Positions 32,699 to 40,288 of a DNA stretch of 64,000 nucleotides are shown here, one piece after another. This stretch comes from JAGOTP01 sp964600845. Its GTDB lineage: Bacteria; Patescibacteriota; Patescibacteriia; 2-12-FULL-60-25. Within the stretch, counting starts at the first letter, position 1. Every line of letters begins with the position of its first letter. A program made the position numbers and the translations under genes. The notes beneath the pieces are model-generated. The model made no database searches, was not told where the DNA came from, and saw only the letters and a program-made list of their open reading frames with translations. The DNA lies in assembly GCA_964600845.1 (NCBI GenBank), contig CAZRJW010000005.1, positions 1 through 64,000 of the forward strand. The letters run 5' to 3'.

Positions 32699-33457
32699 AT
32701 GACCGATTTCCTTGAAGAGCCAGAAGACAACGAAGAAACCGAGGTTGAGCGACCAAAGCATCCTCCAAAGCCGAGAGAGATGCCCAGTCCGCCCCCGGTC
32801 ATTATCAACGTCCCTGAGCTGCCCGACGCGCGACGGGGGGATAGTGGGGGGAACGGCAACCTCGTTTCCCCGATGCCTGACTACATCGAGCCGAAGAAGA
32901 CTCAGCTTCAGAACGACAAGGATATCGAGGATGCGTTCAAGCAGCATCCGAGGATGGGGAACGTGATCCCTATCCGTCCGGGGACGATGCCCGCCGCCGC
33001 CCCGTCCGTCGCGCCTGTGGCATCGCCGCCGCCGCCGCCCGTTTCGGTACCGGCCGCGCGTTCCGCGCCTCCTACGGGCGCCGTGGCGGCACCGTCGCGT
33101 GCCGTTCAAGCCGCGCAACGCGCCGCCTACGAAGCTCAGGTTCAGGCTCGTCGCGCTGCGGAGATTGAGGCACGAGCGTTCGCGGAGGCTGAGTCGTTCG
33201 TGCCGGAGCCGGAGGTACGTAGGATTCCCGTGCAGAAGAAGAGCAAGTCGTTCGTTCTTCTTGGCGTCGCTGCCGCTGCGCTCTTTGGAGCGGTGGCGTT
33301 CTCCATGTGGGAGACTTACTCGAAGCCTCCTGACGAAGAGGAGGAAGAAGAGGAAGAGGAAGAGGAAGCGACTGCGATTGAGCCAGTCTCTTCTGGGCCA
33401 CCCATCGGCGATATCGTCGAAGGGGAGATTGTTGAAGAAGAAGAAGAGGTCGCCTGA
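32699..33457 (+). CDS. Single-pass membrane protein with acidic tail, 252 aa
   Basis: ATG 32699 with GAGAGAAAGAGAG upstream. Residues 1-165 are Pro/Ala-rich and flexible. The membrane helix is about 185-204 (FVLLGVAAAALFGAVAFSMW), followed by a run of 13 acidic residues and an acidic end. The stretch ARRGDSGGNGN is encoded by an in-frame copy of the dispersed repeat. Resembles TolA-like or scaffold-type linker proteins in shape only. Confidence 0.55.
   Translation: MTDFLEEPEDNEETEVERPKHPPKPREMPSPPPVIINVPELPDARRGDSGGNGNLVSPMPDYIEPKKTQLQNDKDIEDAFKQHPRMGNVIPIRPGTMPAAAPSVAPVASPPPPPVSVPAARSAPPTGAVAAPSRAVQAAQRAAYEAQVQARRAAEIEARAFAEAESFVPEPEVRRIPVQKKSKSFVLLGVAAAALFGAVAFSMWETYSKPPDEEEEEEEEEEEATAIEPVSSGPPIGDIVEGEIVEEEEEVA
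32823..32855 (+). repeat. Dispersed G-rich/palindromic repeat, copy d, inside a gene
   Basis: CGACGCGCGACGGGGGGATA followed by GTGGGGGGAACG, in frame in the membrane-protein gene above. Unlike other copies it is not intergenic. Confidence 0.75.
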
Positions 33458-34470
33458 TGCCAGTTCCCTCGGCTGAGTCCATTGCTTTCACTGTTCTGAC
33501 CACGTTGCTGAACAGCGATTTTGTTGGAACGCTCTTCCGGGGGATTTTTCCGACTGGAACCTCGACAACGATTCCGATTGACCCGATTGCAATCCAAGAG
33601 GGTGCGTTCGACGCCACGCTTTGCCCCGGAGGATGCGGGGCAAGCGTGATGATTCGCGACCTGAACATTTCAGTCGTGCGAACCGACAGGTTGCCGATCA
33701 CAGCTCAAGTCATGCTCGATGTGAGCGTGACTTCGATTGTGAATGGACGTCGCGCGCCTCTTCCGATCGTGACCTCGGCTGGCGACCTCACGGTGGACAT
33801 CGACACGGCTCGTGGAGGAACGAATCTCAGGTTCAAGACGCGCATTATGCTCGGGTCATCGAAGACACCGGCTGGTTTCTTCCGCATCAGCGCGGCTCAG
33901 CTTCCAGAGGCGTTGCGCTCGTTCGACTTGCCTGTCCACATCGGTGAGATTGTTCCGGCTCCTGGTTTCGAGCTTGAGGGAGAAGACTTGCGCTTTGTGG
34001 GCACGTCAATCGGTGGGCGGGCTGCGGCGAGCTTGATCGCTTCGTACGAAGAAGAGCTTGTGCCGTACATGCGGGCGATGGTCGGCTACCTGCTCAACAC
34101 GCTCCTTTGTCAGAGGTTCGGTACGGCTTGTCCGACGAGGCCGGTTCCGCAGTTGCCAGCCTTTGCTGTGCCGACTCCAGTGATTGCAATGGGCGTCGTT
34201 GGAGTAGCTGGGTTGATTGGTCTGTTTCTCTGGAGCAGGAGTCGGAAGGGCTTGTCTGGCTTGTTCGGGGAGATGAGCGACGACCAGCTTTGTGACGACT
34301 ACGAAAGACGCGTCAAGGCGTTCAGAGACCATCTGTACAAGTTCAACTATGACGACCCTGCTGCGTGGGATGCGGAGAGGGAGCGCCTTCGAGATCTCTA
34401 CGACGCGTCCAGCGACGCGTGTTTGCGTTTGGCCGACAACGAGACGCGTCAGAAGAGGAAGAAGCGATGA
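33457..34470 (+). CDS. Membrane protein with N-terminal beta domain, 337 aa
   Basis: ATG shares a base with the previous stop. The N-terminal 230 residues are beta-rich with short amphipathic helices (IAFTVLTTLLNSDFVGTLFRG; VMIRDLNISVVRTDRLPI; DLTVDIDTARGGTNLRFKTRI), a layout a little like lipid-binding BPI/SMP folds, but this is a guess. Membrane helix at about 241-262 (VIAMGVVGVAGLIGLFLW), then a charged helical cytosolic or internal domain. Confidence 0.5.
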   Translation: MPVPSAESIAFTVLTTLLNSDFVGTLFRGIFPTGTSTTIPIDPIAIQEGAFDATLCPGGCGASVMIRDLNISVVRTDRLPITAQVMLDVSVTSIVNGRRAPLPIVTSAGDLTVDIDTARGGTNLRFKTRIMLGSSKTPAGFFRISAAQLPEALRSFDLPVHIGEIVPAPGFELEGEDLRFVGTSIGGRAAASLIASYEEELVPYMRAMVGYLLNTLLCQRFGTACPTRPVPQLPAFAVPTPVIAMGVVGVAGLIGLFLWSRSRKGLSGLFGEMSDDQLCDDYERRVKAFRDHLYKFNYDDPAAWDAERERLRDLYDASSDACLRLADNETRQKRKKR

Positions 34471-34601
34471 AGCTTTCGAGTCATCCAAACGACGTTCCGG
34501 GCCACCTCACTCGAGGTGAGATCTGGTCACGAATCAGCATCGCACTTCTCATGGGAGTTTCGCTGGCGGTAGCCGTTACAAACCTGGAGAAGAAGTCATG
34601 A
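34467..34601 (+). CDS. Small membrane protein, 44 aa
   Basis: 4-bp overlaps on both sides. Membrane helix at about 19-37 (IWSRISIALLMGVSLAVAV). Unknown. Confidence 0.5.
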   Translation: MKLSSHPNDVPGHLTRGEIWSRISIALLMGVSLAVAVTNLEKKS

Positions 34602-35065
34602 TTCACGCACTCGCCGGATTCGCTTTCCTCGCTGCCGCACTCAAAGTGTCTCGTGGTGGCACCGGCTCGTTTGCAGCACTTCCAAGACCCGACAATCGAC
34701 AAGATTGGCTAGATTGGATGGAGATACGATTCGCTCCAGGCACTCCCGTGATTTTGGAAGAAGATACGGAAGCTAAATGCTGGTGCGGGACAGGAGACTT
34801 CCGGGCAGCGGGCGACTTCTTGACCTTGAAAGCCGGGCTAAAGCTTCGAGTCGATGACGATCATGAGCTTTACGACGAAGACGGCGACTTAGAAGGATAC
34901 GCTTTGGTTTTTGAACGCAGAGAAGAGATGTTTACGAGTTCGATTGTTCAAGAATGCCATGCGCATTTTACGCTCGAAGAGCTTGATAAGAGTTTCAGGC
35001 CACTCGTAGACAACTTCCCACAGGTAGCGAAATACAAAGGTAGACCGTACAAAGGTCGCCCCTGA
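34598..35065 (+). CDS. N-terminally anchored protein, 155 aa
   Basis: Starts MIHALAGFAFLAAALKVSRGG, an N-terminal anchor related to those at 37607 and 39117, followed by an acidic soluble domain (CWCGTGDFRAAGDFL...). GTG or ATG start overlaps the previous stop. Probable virion membrane protein. Confidence 0.55.
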   Translation: MIHALAGFAFLAAALKVSRGGTGSFAALPRPDNRQDWLDWMEIRFAPGTPVILEEDTEAKCWCGTGDFRAAGDFLTLKAGLKLRVDDDHELYDEDGDLEGYALVFERREEMFTSSIVQECHAHFTLEELDKSFRPLVDNFPQVAKYKGRPYKGRP

Positions 35066-35084
35066 CCTCCACCGTGAAGTGCGG

Positions 35085-35090
35085 TAGGAT
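35085..35090 (+). promoter_or_regulatory. Candidate leaderless -10 (TAGGAT)
   Basis: TAGGAT ends 5 nt before the ATG at 35096. No ribosome-binding site and no clear palindrome upstream. Confidence 0.45.
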
Positions 35091-35095
35091 GGGCT

Positions 35096-35944
35096 ATGCT
35101 CCATTCGACCATCGTCTCTTCCGAGTACGCAGAGGAAACGTCTACCAAGGCTGTGAGGCACCGTGGAACGCAGGTCGTTCCAAAAGGGTCTTACAGCTTC
35201 GGTGACGCTGAGCTTCTTCCTGGGTCGTGCATGACGATTCAGCCTCAGCCTGTGAAGCAAGTCATTCGAGTTCACCAGAGCGCGGTCGCGCCGAACTCTT
35301 TGCCAGGTGGCGCGTTGCCACGAGATACCGCGCTGATGCCCACGGGTGAGATGAGAGGACTTGGCGAGCCATTGGCACCTGTGCCGATGGCTTTTCGTCA
35401 TGGTGTCGCGTCGAGTAGGCGGTCGATCTTGGGCGACAAAGACGTTCGCAAGATCGGTTCGTCACTTGTCGCGATGGCACCTGTGGCAGCCGACTATGAG
35501 CGCAATCCAATCTCTCAAGACAAGCCGTATCTGAATCGTTCCGCTGGCGGCGCAGCGGTCGTTCCAAACTACGGAATGGCTCCTGACGACCGAATCCGTC
35601 AGAAGCTCATCCGTCCTTCCACGCCGGGACCAATCATCTCCCGCGAGCCCATGCCCATTTACCAAGCTCCCGGTCAGGTAACCGACGCGCGCGCTCGATA
35701 TGAACTCAGGACGTCACGCTCTGAGCCTGGGGTGATCGCTCTTCCATCCGTTCAATCGCGTTCGATGGACATGCCTCGTCAAGATTCGCGCGTGTCGAGG
35801 TATCACTCGATTCGTGGCATTGGAACGTCAACAACACCGAGCAGAGTTTTGGCGAATAGCATTGCTTCTGGCGTCGGCCTTGGTGTTGGCGTCGCCGTGC
35901 TTGGTGTTGCCGCTGCTGGTATCTATTGGTTCACGAGGAGTTGA
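35096..35944 (+). CDS. C-tail-anchored membrane protein, 282 aa
   Basis: Long soluble N-terminal part rich in Pro, Arg and Ser with few hydrophobic cores (APNSLPGGALPRDTALMPTGE). Membrane helix at about 255-277 (SGVGLGVGVAVLGVAAAGIYWF) and TRS end. Same type as the proteins at 24678, 30500 and 31446. Confidence 0.55.
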   Translation: MLHSTIVSSEYAEETSTKAVRHRGTQVVPKGSYSFGDAELLPGSCMTIQPQPVKQVIRVHQSAVAPNSLPGGALPRDTALMPTGEMRGLGEPLAPVPMAFRHGVASSRRSILGDKDVRKIGSSLVAMAPVAADYERNPISQDKPYLNRSAGGAAVVPNYGMAPDDRIRQKLIRPSTPGPIISREPMPIYQAPGQVTDARARYELRTSRSEPGVIALPSVQSRSMDMPRQDSRVSRYHSIRGIGTSTTPSRVLANSIASGVGLGVGVAVLGVAAAGIYWFTRS

Positions 35945-35945
35945 G

Positions 35946-36452
35946 ATGCCGAATCCTTACGTTACATCGGTTGACCGTGACGCTTTCTGGAACCGCTACA
36001 GGTCTACGCCTGAACCAGCTCTGATGATGGCGCGTCCCCCGCTTCTTGAGACGCCTGCGCTCTACAGAGACCGATGGCCATCGAGCGGACCCTACGCCGG
36101 TCAGAGCTTTCCTCCGTTTGCCTATGGCGGCGGCGAGAGCGAGTTGACGCCGATTCAACAGCCTTTGCCCGAGGGCATGTTTCCTGACCCTCCGAGCGAC
36201 ATGCCGATCAACGGGCTCGGGTTCTCCATCTCGGAGACAGCGGTCAGCCGATTCGGAGTACTGCCGATGCTGGCTGCAGCGTTCGCGGCGTTCCACGGCT
36301 ACCAACGCGGAGGCACTAAAGAAGCGGCCATGTGGGCTGGAGGAAGCCTCGTCGTGACCACGTTCGTCTCGCCGATGCTCTGGCCGGTGGTTCCAGCGGT
36401 CGCGCTCATTCATGGAAACCGTTTTCCACGCACCGAACTATTCAACAGGTGA
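35946..36452 (+). CDS. Membrane protein, two helices, 168 aa
   Basis: ATG 35946, one base after the previous stop. The N-terminal half is Pro-rich. Hydrophobic helices at about 101-117 (VLPMLAAAFAAFHGYQ) and 127-152 (AAMWAGGSLVVTTFVSPMLW). Probable virion membrane protein. Confidence 0.5.
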   Translation: MPNPYVTSVDRDAFWNRYRSTPEPALMMARPPLLETPALYRDRWPSSGPYAGQSFPPFAYGGGESELTPIQQPLPEGMFPDPPSDMPINGLGFSISETAVSRFGVLPMLAAAFAAFHGYQRGGTKEAAMWAGGSLVVTTFVSPMLWPVVPAVALIHGNRFPRTELFNR

Positions 36453-36456
36453 TCAG

Positions 36457-36738
36457 ATGACATACCCAAGCGCATACAACCTGCTGGCGACATACCAGAC
36501 TCCCAGCGATGGACCTAGATCAGACCAGCATCCGACCTACGGAACCTTGCTCACGCAAGTGAAGGTCGGCTTGCCGGTTGCATTTGCTCTTGGCTGGGCC
36601 GGTGGCTATCTCGCATGGGTCGGCATCGGGAAGTACCAAGCGCGCCAAGAGACCAAGCGCACTGAAGAAACATTCCGAATGATGAACCGCAAGGTTCCGT
36701 TCAAGTCTCGATTCAAGAAGGAAAACTGGCGGAAATGA
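36457..36738 (+). CDS. Single-pass membrane protein, 93 aa
   Basis: ATG 36457. One membrane helix at about 36-56 (VGLPVAFALGWAGGYLAWVG), then a basic Arg/Lys-rich C-terminal tail that could bind packaged DNA. 4-bp overlap with the next gene. Confidence 0.5.
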   Translation: MTYPSAYNLLATYQTPSDGPRSDQHPTYGTLLTQVKVGLPVAFALGWAGGYLAWVGIGKYQARQETKRTEETFRMMNRKVPFKSRFKKENWRK

Positions 36739-37043
36739 ACACGCTCGTTTTTATGCTCGTCGCTTCGCTCGGCTCAGTCGGACTCACGGTTGCTCTGCGC
36801 GCCGTGCGTCCGTTTTCGTCTTGGAACGAGAGAGGAGTAAAGCCTTGGGCGTGTGACCTGTGCATGAGCTTCTGGGGCACGCTTCTCTTCCTCATCGCCC
36901 AGTCAACGATGCGAAGTGTCAACGAAGCGGCGTTGGCGTGGATGCCCGCTTTCGCCATCGCCTACGGAACGGTTCAGCGCATCGTGCCTACGCCGATCGG
37001 CGCTCCCCCCATTGACCCCCCGTCGCCGCCAGACGAGCCGTGA
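36735..37043 (+). CDS. Multi-pass membrane protein, 102 aa
   Basis: Two or three helices (LVFMLVASLGSVGLTVAL; FWGTLLFLIAQST; WMPAFAIAYGTVQ) and a CDLC motif between the first two. Small holin-like size, but no proof. The Pro-rich C-terminal end is encoded by a reverse copy of the dispersed repeat. Confidence 0.5.
   Translation: MNTLVFMLVASLGSVGLTVALRAVRPFSSWNERGVKPWACDLCMSFWGTLLFLIAQSTMRSVNEAALAWMPAFAIAYGTVQRIVPTPIGAPPIDPPSPPDEP
37001..37030 (-). repeat. Dispersed G-rich repeat, copy e (reverse), overlapping a gene end
   Basis: CTCCCCCCATTGACCCCCCG then TCGCCG. Supplies the last codons (PPIDPPSPPDEP) of the upstream gene and lies 56 bp before the next start. Confidence 0.7.
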
Positions 37044-37073
37044 ACGCCAGGTGACGTATTTGATTGGTCGGGC

Positions 37074-37079
37074 TAGAAT
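37074..37079 (+). promoter_or_regulatory. Candidate leaderless -10 (TAGAAT)
   Basis: TAGAAT then exactly 6 nt before the ATG at 37086; same hexamer as at 43051 and 48314. Confidence 0.5.
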
Positions 37080-37085
37080 GCCTGA

Positions 37086-37610
37086 ATGGGCACCAGTCTC
37101 TCCAAACTTCAAGACGTTCCATCGCTCAAGGGCACCCAGCGGGAGTCCCTTGTCTCCTTTTTGACCGGCGTAGACAGCGCGGTAGAGCGCCTCGCGAGCA
37201 CGTTCATTCGTGACGTAGAGGCGCTCCCCGAAGCACGACGAGCACCTGGGAACCGAGTTCTCGTTCGTGCAGACCGCTTGCAGGCCAATATCGCTGACGA
37301 ACTAGTTCGTCTGAACGATTCGGCTCAAGGCGGCGACGCTTGGTGGACGGAGCGCGTCAGCAATGGGCGCGTCATCGTCGCTGGCGTCGAAGAGCTGTCT
37401 CAGGACATGGTTGGCTTCCTTCAGACTGGTCGCGTTCCATCGGAGGACAGAGCGCGGAAGAAGCTTTGGATCTTCAGCGGAGTCGCCGTGGCTATCGCTG
37501 CCGCAGGCACTTATGCCTGGTGGAAGTACGAGAAAGCTGCTGAAGCTCACATCCAGGGTCTCATCGACTCTGGCGAACTTGAAGACTGTGGCTGTACGGG
37601 GGGAACATGA
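37086..37610 (+). CDS. Single-pass membrane protein, 174 aa
   Basis: Helical N-terminal 120 residues, membrane helix at about 126-146 (LWIFSGVAVAIAAAGTYAWW), then a short domain ending CGCTGGT. Leaderless-type promoter. Heads a coupled set with the next gene (4-bp overlap). Confidence 0.55.
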   Translation: MGTSLSKLQDVPSLKGTQRESLVSFLTGVDSAVERLASTFIRDVEALPEARRAPGNRVLVRADRLQANIADELVRLNDSAQGGDAWWTERVSNGRVIVAGVEELSQDMVGFLQTGRVPSEDRARKKLWIFSGVAVAIAAAGTYAWWKYEKAAEAHIQGLIDSGELEDCGCTGGT

Positions 37611-38260
37611 GCATCGGAGTCGCGCTTGCTGGTTTTGCTTTTTTGGCTGCTGCAGCTCACCCACGAGGTGTCAGGCAGCTGATGGGCACGCCGGAAGAGC
37701 ATCTCGTGAAGTTTCACGAGTACATGTCTTTTGCGCAGAACGCGGACCTTCCTCGACGAATCAGAATCGGGTTCATCGAGCGCGCGTGGGCCGAGGCTGA
37801 GTGGACGAGCGTTCCTGCGTCGGACACGAACGAGCTTGTTCGTCTTCAGTCGAGGATCGACGACACATCGAGCGACATCGCTCCGATTGAACTCATGCAG
37901 CGTCAGGACCTGTTCAAAACGACCTCTCCTGCTCACATGATGGTCATGCCCGCAAAGGGAAAGAGCAAGAAGAAGGTTCGCGAGCAGTGCGACGACGGCA
38001 CATCGGCTCTTCATGACCGGCGCCATCCACCGAGCGGGTGGACCTTCTTGTACCCCAAGAAGGGTGGCTGGACCTTCGTTTCGCAAGGAGACGGTTGGTA
38101 CCGAGCTACGTCTTCAAGTGGGCAGGTACTGGTTGGAACCGGGAACTCTGTCATTGGAAGCGTCCACGGCTACTGCATGGATTTCTACCTGGCCATGAAG
38201 CTCGGCAATCCAGGCCATGTGTTCAACACCTCGAACCCTCCGGCCGGTTGGCGCCTGTGA
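37607..38260 (+). CDS. Anchored protein with HPPxGW...KLGNPG domain, 217 aa
   Basis: N-terminal anchor ALAGFAFLAAAAHPRGVR (residues 6-23). A helical middle and a Lys linker follow. The C-terminal domain of about 75 aa starts RHPPSGW and ends MKLGNPGHVF; it recurs in the gene at 49212 (RHPPAGW ... WKLGNPGESW). Function of the domain unknown; Trp/Gly-rich beta, possibly binding a ligand. Overlaps the methyltransferase gene by 4 bp. Confidence 0.55.
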   Translation: MSIGVALAGFAFLAAAAHPRGVRQLMGTPEEHLVKFHEYMSFAQNADLPRRIRIGFIERAWAEAEWTSVPASDTNELVRLQSRIDDTSSDIAPIELMQRQDLFKTTSPAHMMVMPAKGKSKKKVREQCDDGTSALHDRRHPPSGWTFLYPKKGGWTFVSQGDGWYRATSSSGQVLVGTGNSVIGSVHGYCMDFYLAMKLGNPGHVFNTSNPPAGWRL

Positions 38261-39120
38261 GCTTCCTCGGCGACATCGCGTCGTCTCTCGGTTCGCTCCT
38301 TGGCGTGCGTCCGAAGGGGCGTTCTTGTCCTGTTCACCTTCAGCCGATCATCCAGTGGCCCGGTGGCAAGAGCCGCTTGGCGAAAAAGATCACCGGCATC
38401 CTTCCCAAGCACAGCACCTACGTCGAGCCCTTCGCCGGAGGCGCGAGCGTCTTCTTCCACAAGCCGCTCGCCGCAAAGAACGTCATCAGCGACATGGACC
38501 CATGGCTGACGAGCTTCTACAAAGACGTTCGCAACGGCAAGCTTGAGTCATGCGAAGACGGCATCATGGCGAGCAGAAGCCTCTTCGCGCGCTCGAAGAA
38601 GAAGACCGATGCATGTAACAAGGTCGCCCTCTTGGCTCTCAGCTACCACGGCGACAGGAAGAGCTTCGGAGCGAACGCGCGTGATGGCAAAATCACTCTC
38701 AAGGGCAAGCTCGGCAACCACCGTTGCTACGCCGACAAGCTGAAGAAGGCAACCATCGTCCGCAAGGACTTCGCTGCGGTGATGCGCGAGAACGACAGCA
38801 AGAGCACGTTGCACTTTCTAGATCCACCGTGGCCCATGGCCTACTCCGACAAGTACGCTGGCGGAACGAAGGCCAAGACCGGAAAGTCGAGAGACAAGTC
38901 TGAGTTCGGCGGGGCGATGGACCCGAAGCACGTCAAGAAGGTCGCCGACAAGATGAAGGGAACGGTTGTCGTCATCTACAACTGGACACCCGAGCTTCAG
39001 CGGACGTTTTCTGGACCCGGATGGACCACGAAGAAGTGGTCGGTCATCACAGGCGGCGGAAGAATCGGAGACGGTTCCAAGATGAAGCCAAATCTCGTTG
39101 CGATTAAGAGGGCAAAGTGA
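38257..39120 (+). CDS. Dam-like N6-adenine DNA methyltransferase (D12 class)
   Basis: 287 aa from GTG 38257 (GTGA overlap). QWPGGK (33-38) and VEPFAGG (56-62) are the SAM-binding motifs of the Dam/D12 family. The catalytic motif is DPPW (189-192) instead of the usual DPPY. The target is probably an adenine in a short site. It sits between two paralogous anchored proteins with 4-bp overlaps on both sides, so it is expressed with virion genes. The N-terminal 20 residues (MSFLGDIASSLGSLLGV) are amphipathic and not typical of Dam. Possible role: modifying genome DNA before packaging. Confidence 0.8.
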   Translation: MSFLGDIASSLGSLLGVRPKGRSCPVHLQPIIQWPGGKSRLAKKITGILPKHSTYVEPFAGGASVFFHKPLAAKNVISDMDPWLTSFYKDVRNGKLESCEDGIMASRSLFARSKKKTDACNKVALLALSYHGDRKSFGANARDGKITLKGKLGNHRCYADKLKKATIVRKDFAAVMRENDSKSTLHFLDPPWPMAYSDKYAGGTKAKTGKSRDKSEFGGAMDPKHVKKVADKMKGTVVVIYNWTPELQRTFSGPGWTTKKWSVITGGGRIGDGSKMKPNLVAIKRAK

Positions 39121-39806
39121 TCGGTCTCGCGCTTGCGGGTCTCGCTTCCGTTGTTGCAGCGACTCATCCACGAGGAGTGAGGCGTTTCCTCGGTCTTGGC
39201 ACAACTACAGAAAGTCATCGGCTAAACGCGATTGACTTTGCCGATTCTGCTATCGAGTACTTCGAAGAAGGTTCTTGCGTAAACGCTCTGGGTCTTGCTT
39301 CTGCCGCGCAGAATGAAGCGTCTCATGTACGCGACGGGTTGAAAACTGATCCAATCTACGAGGAGATGATCGAACTCAACGATTGGATTAGAAGCCAGTG
39401 TAGATGCAAGACGGAATCCGATTCTGTGCCAGATAGGTTCAAGCGAATGGTGGATGCAGCGCACCGACTTACACGACACGGTCTGTCTTCTGTCGAAAAC
39501 TACGATGCTTTGAACGAGACGATCGAGGACGCAGAAGACCTTCTATCAATCCAGTACACGGCCGACGCGAAGATCGACGCTCCGTTTGGAGTCCTGGGGT
39601 TCAGAAAGCGTGCGCTCATGTCTCGCGTTCCTGGCGAGGATTGGTCACCTCTCAAGAGCAGATCGGCCATTATGAGGGCTCAGGCTCTGCAACTTCTTCC
39701 TTCGTTGGAAAGCGAATTACAAGACTCTCACGCGAGGAGATCTGAAGAGATTGCGCGCGGTCTGCTTGTCGGACGTCAGTGGATTCAGTCAAAGAGGCAC
39801 AAGTGA
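39117..39806 (+). CDS. N-terminally anchored protein, 229 aa
   Basis: GTG 39117 overlaps the methyltransferase stop. Starts MIGLALAGLASVVAATHPRG, the same anchor as the protein at 37607; the following 70 helical residues also resemble it. A Cys pair (CRC) is in the middle, and the C-terminal third is helical. Probable virion membrane protein. Confidence 0.5.
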   Translation: MIGLALAGLASVVAATHPRGVRRFLGLGTTTESHRLNAIDFADSAIEYFEEGSCVNALGLASAAQNEASHVRDGLKTDPIYEEMIELNDWIRSQCRCKTESDSVPDRFKRMVDAAHRLTRHGLSSVENYDALNETIEDAEDLLSIQYTADAKIDAPFGVLGFRKRALMSRVPGEDWSPLKSRSAIMRAQALQLLPSLESELQDSHARRSEEIARGLLVGRQWIQSKRHK

Positions 39807-40288
39807 TTTCATTTCCCACAGCACTACTCGGCGGACTTCTTCTCGGAACCAGCGTCATCGTCGCGCGACGACGGCACGAAGACCTGCTGGACCTCGGCTG
39901 GCTCGGAGAGGACGAAGCGTCTCCGGTCATCGCACCGAGGGTCTCCGCACGCGTTCAGCGCGCCGCCCCGGTCGCGCCTGTGGCGTCGCCAAGGCCCGCA
40001 TCGTCGTACGACCCCGCGCGGTCGAACAAGGCTGCCTACGCCCGCACGCACCTCGCCAAGAGGTTCTGGGGCGCGACGGTCTTGTCTTCGCAGGCTGCAA
40101 TGTCCATGGACAAGCTCGCGGCGCGCATCCGTTCGTCTGACCCGAGCGCAGCGGCGCAGGCGAAGTCGGTTGCCAGCGCGATGAGAGCTTCGGCGAGCGA
40201 GTCTGGCAAGCTCGCGCTCAACTACGATGAAGGCTGGGTTCGCAACAGGATGGGCCGCAGCGGAATCGTTCTGGAGCTTGGCGCGTGA
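39803..40288 (+). CDS. N-terminally anchored Ala/Arg-rich protein, 161 aa
   Basis: GTG 39803 (GTGA overlap). Anchor at about 3-18 (SFPTALLGGLLLGTSVIV), an Arg patch, a Pro/Ala linker and a helical basic C-terminal half. Unknown function; coupled to both neighbours. Confidence 0.5.
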   Translation: MISFPTALLGGLLLGTSVIVARRRHEDLLDLGWLGEDEASPVIAPRVSARVQRAAPVAPVASPRPASSYDPARSNKAAYARTHLAKRFWGATVLSSQAAMSMDKLAARIRSSDPSAAAQAKSVASAMRASASESGKLALNYDEGWVRNRMGRSGIVLELGA

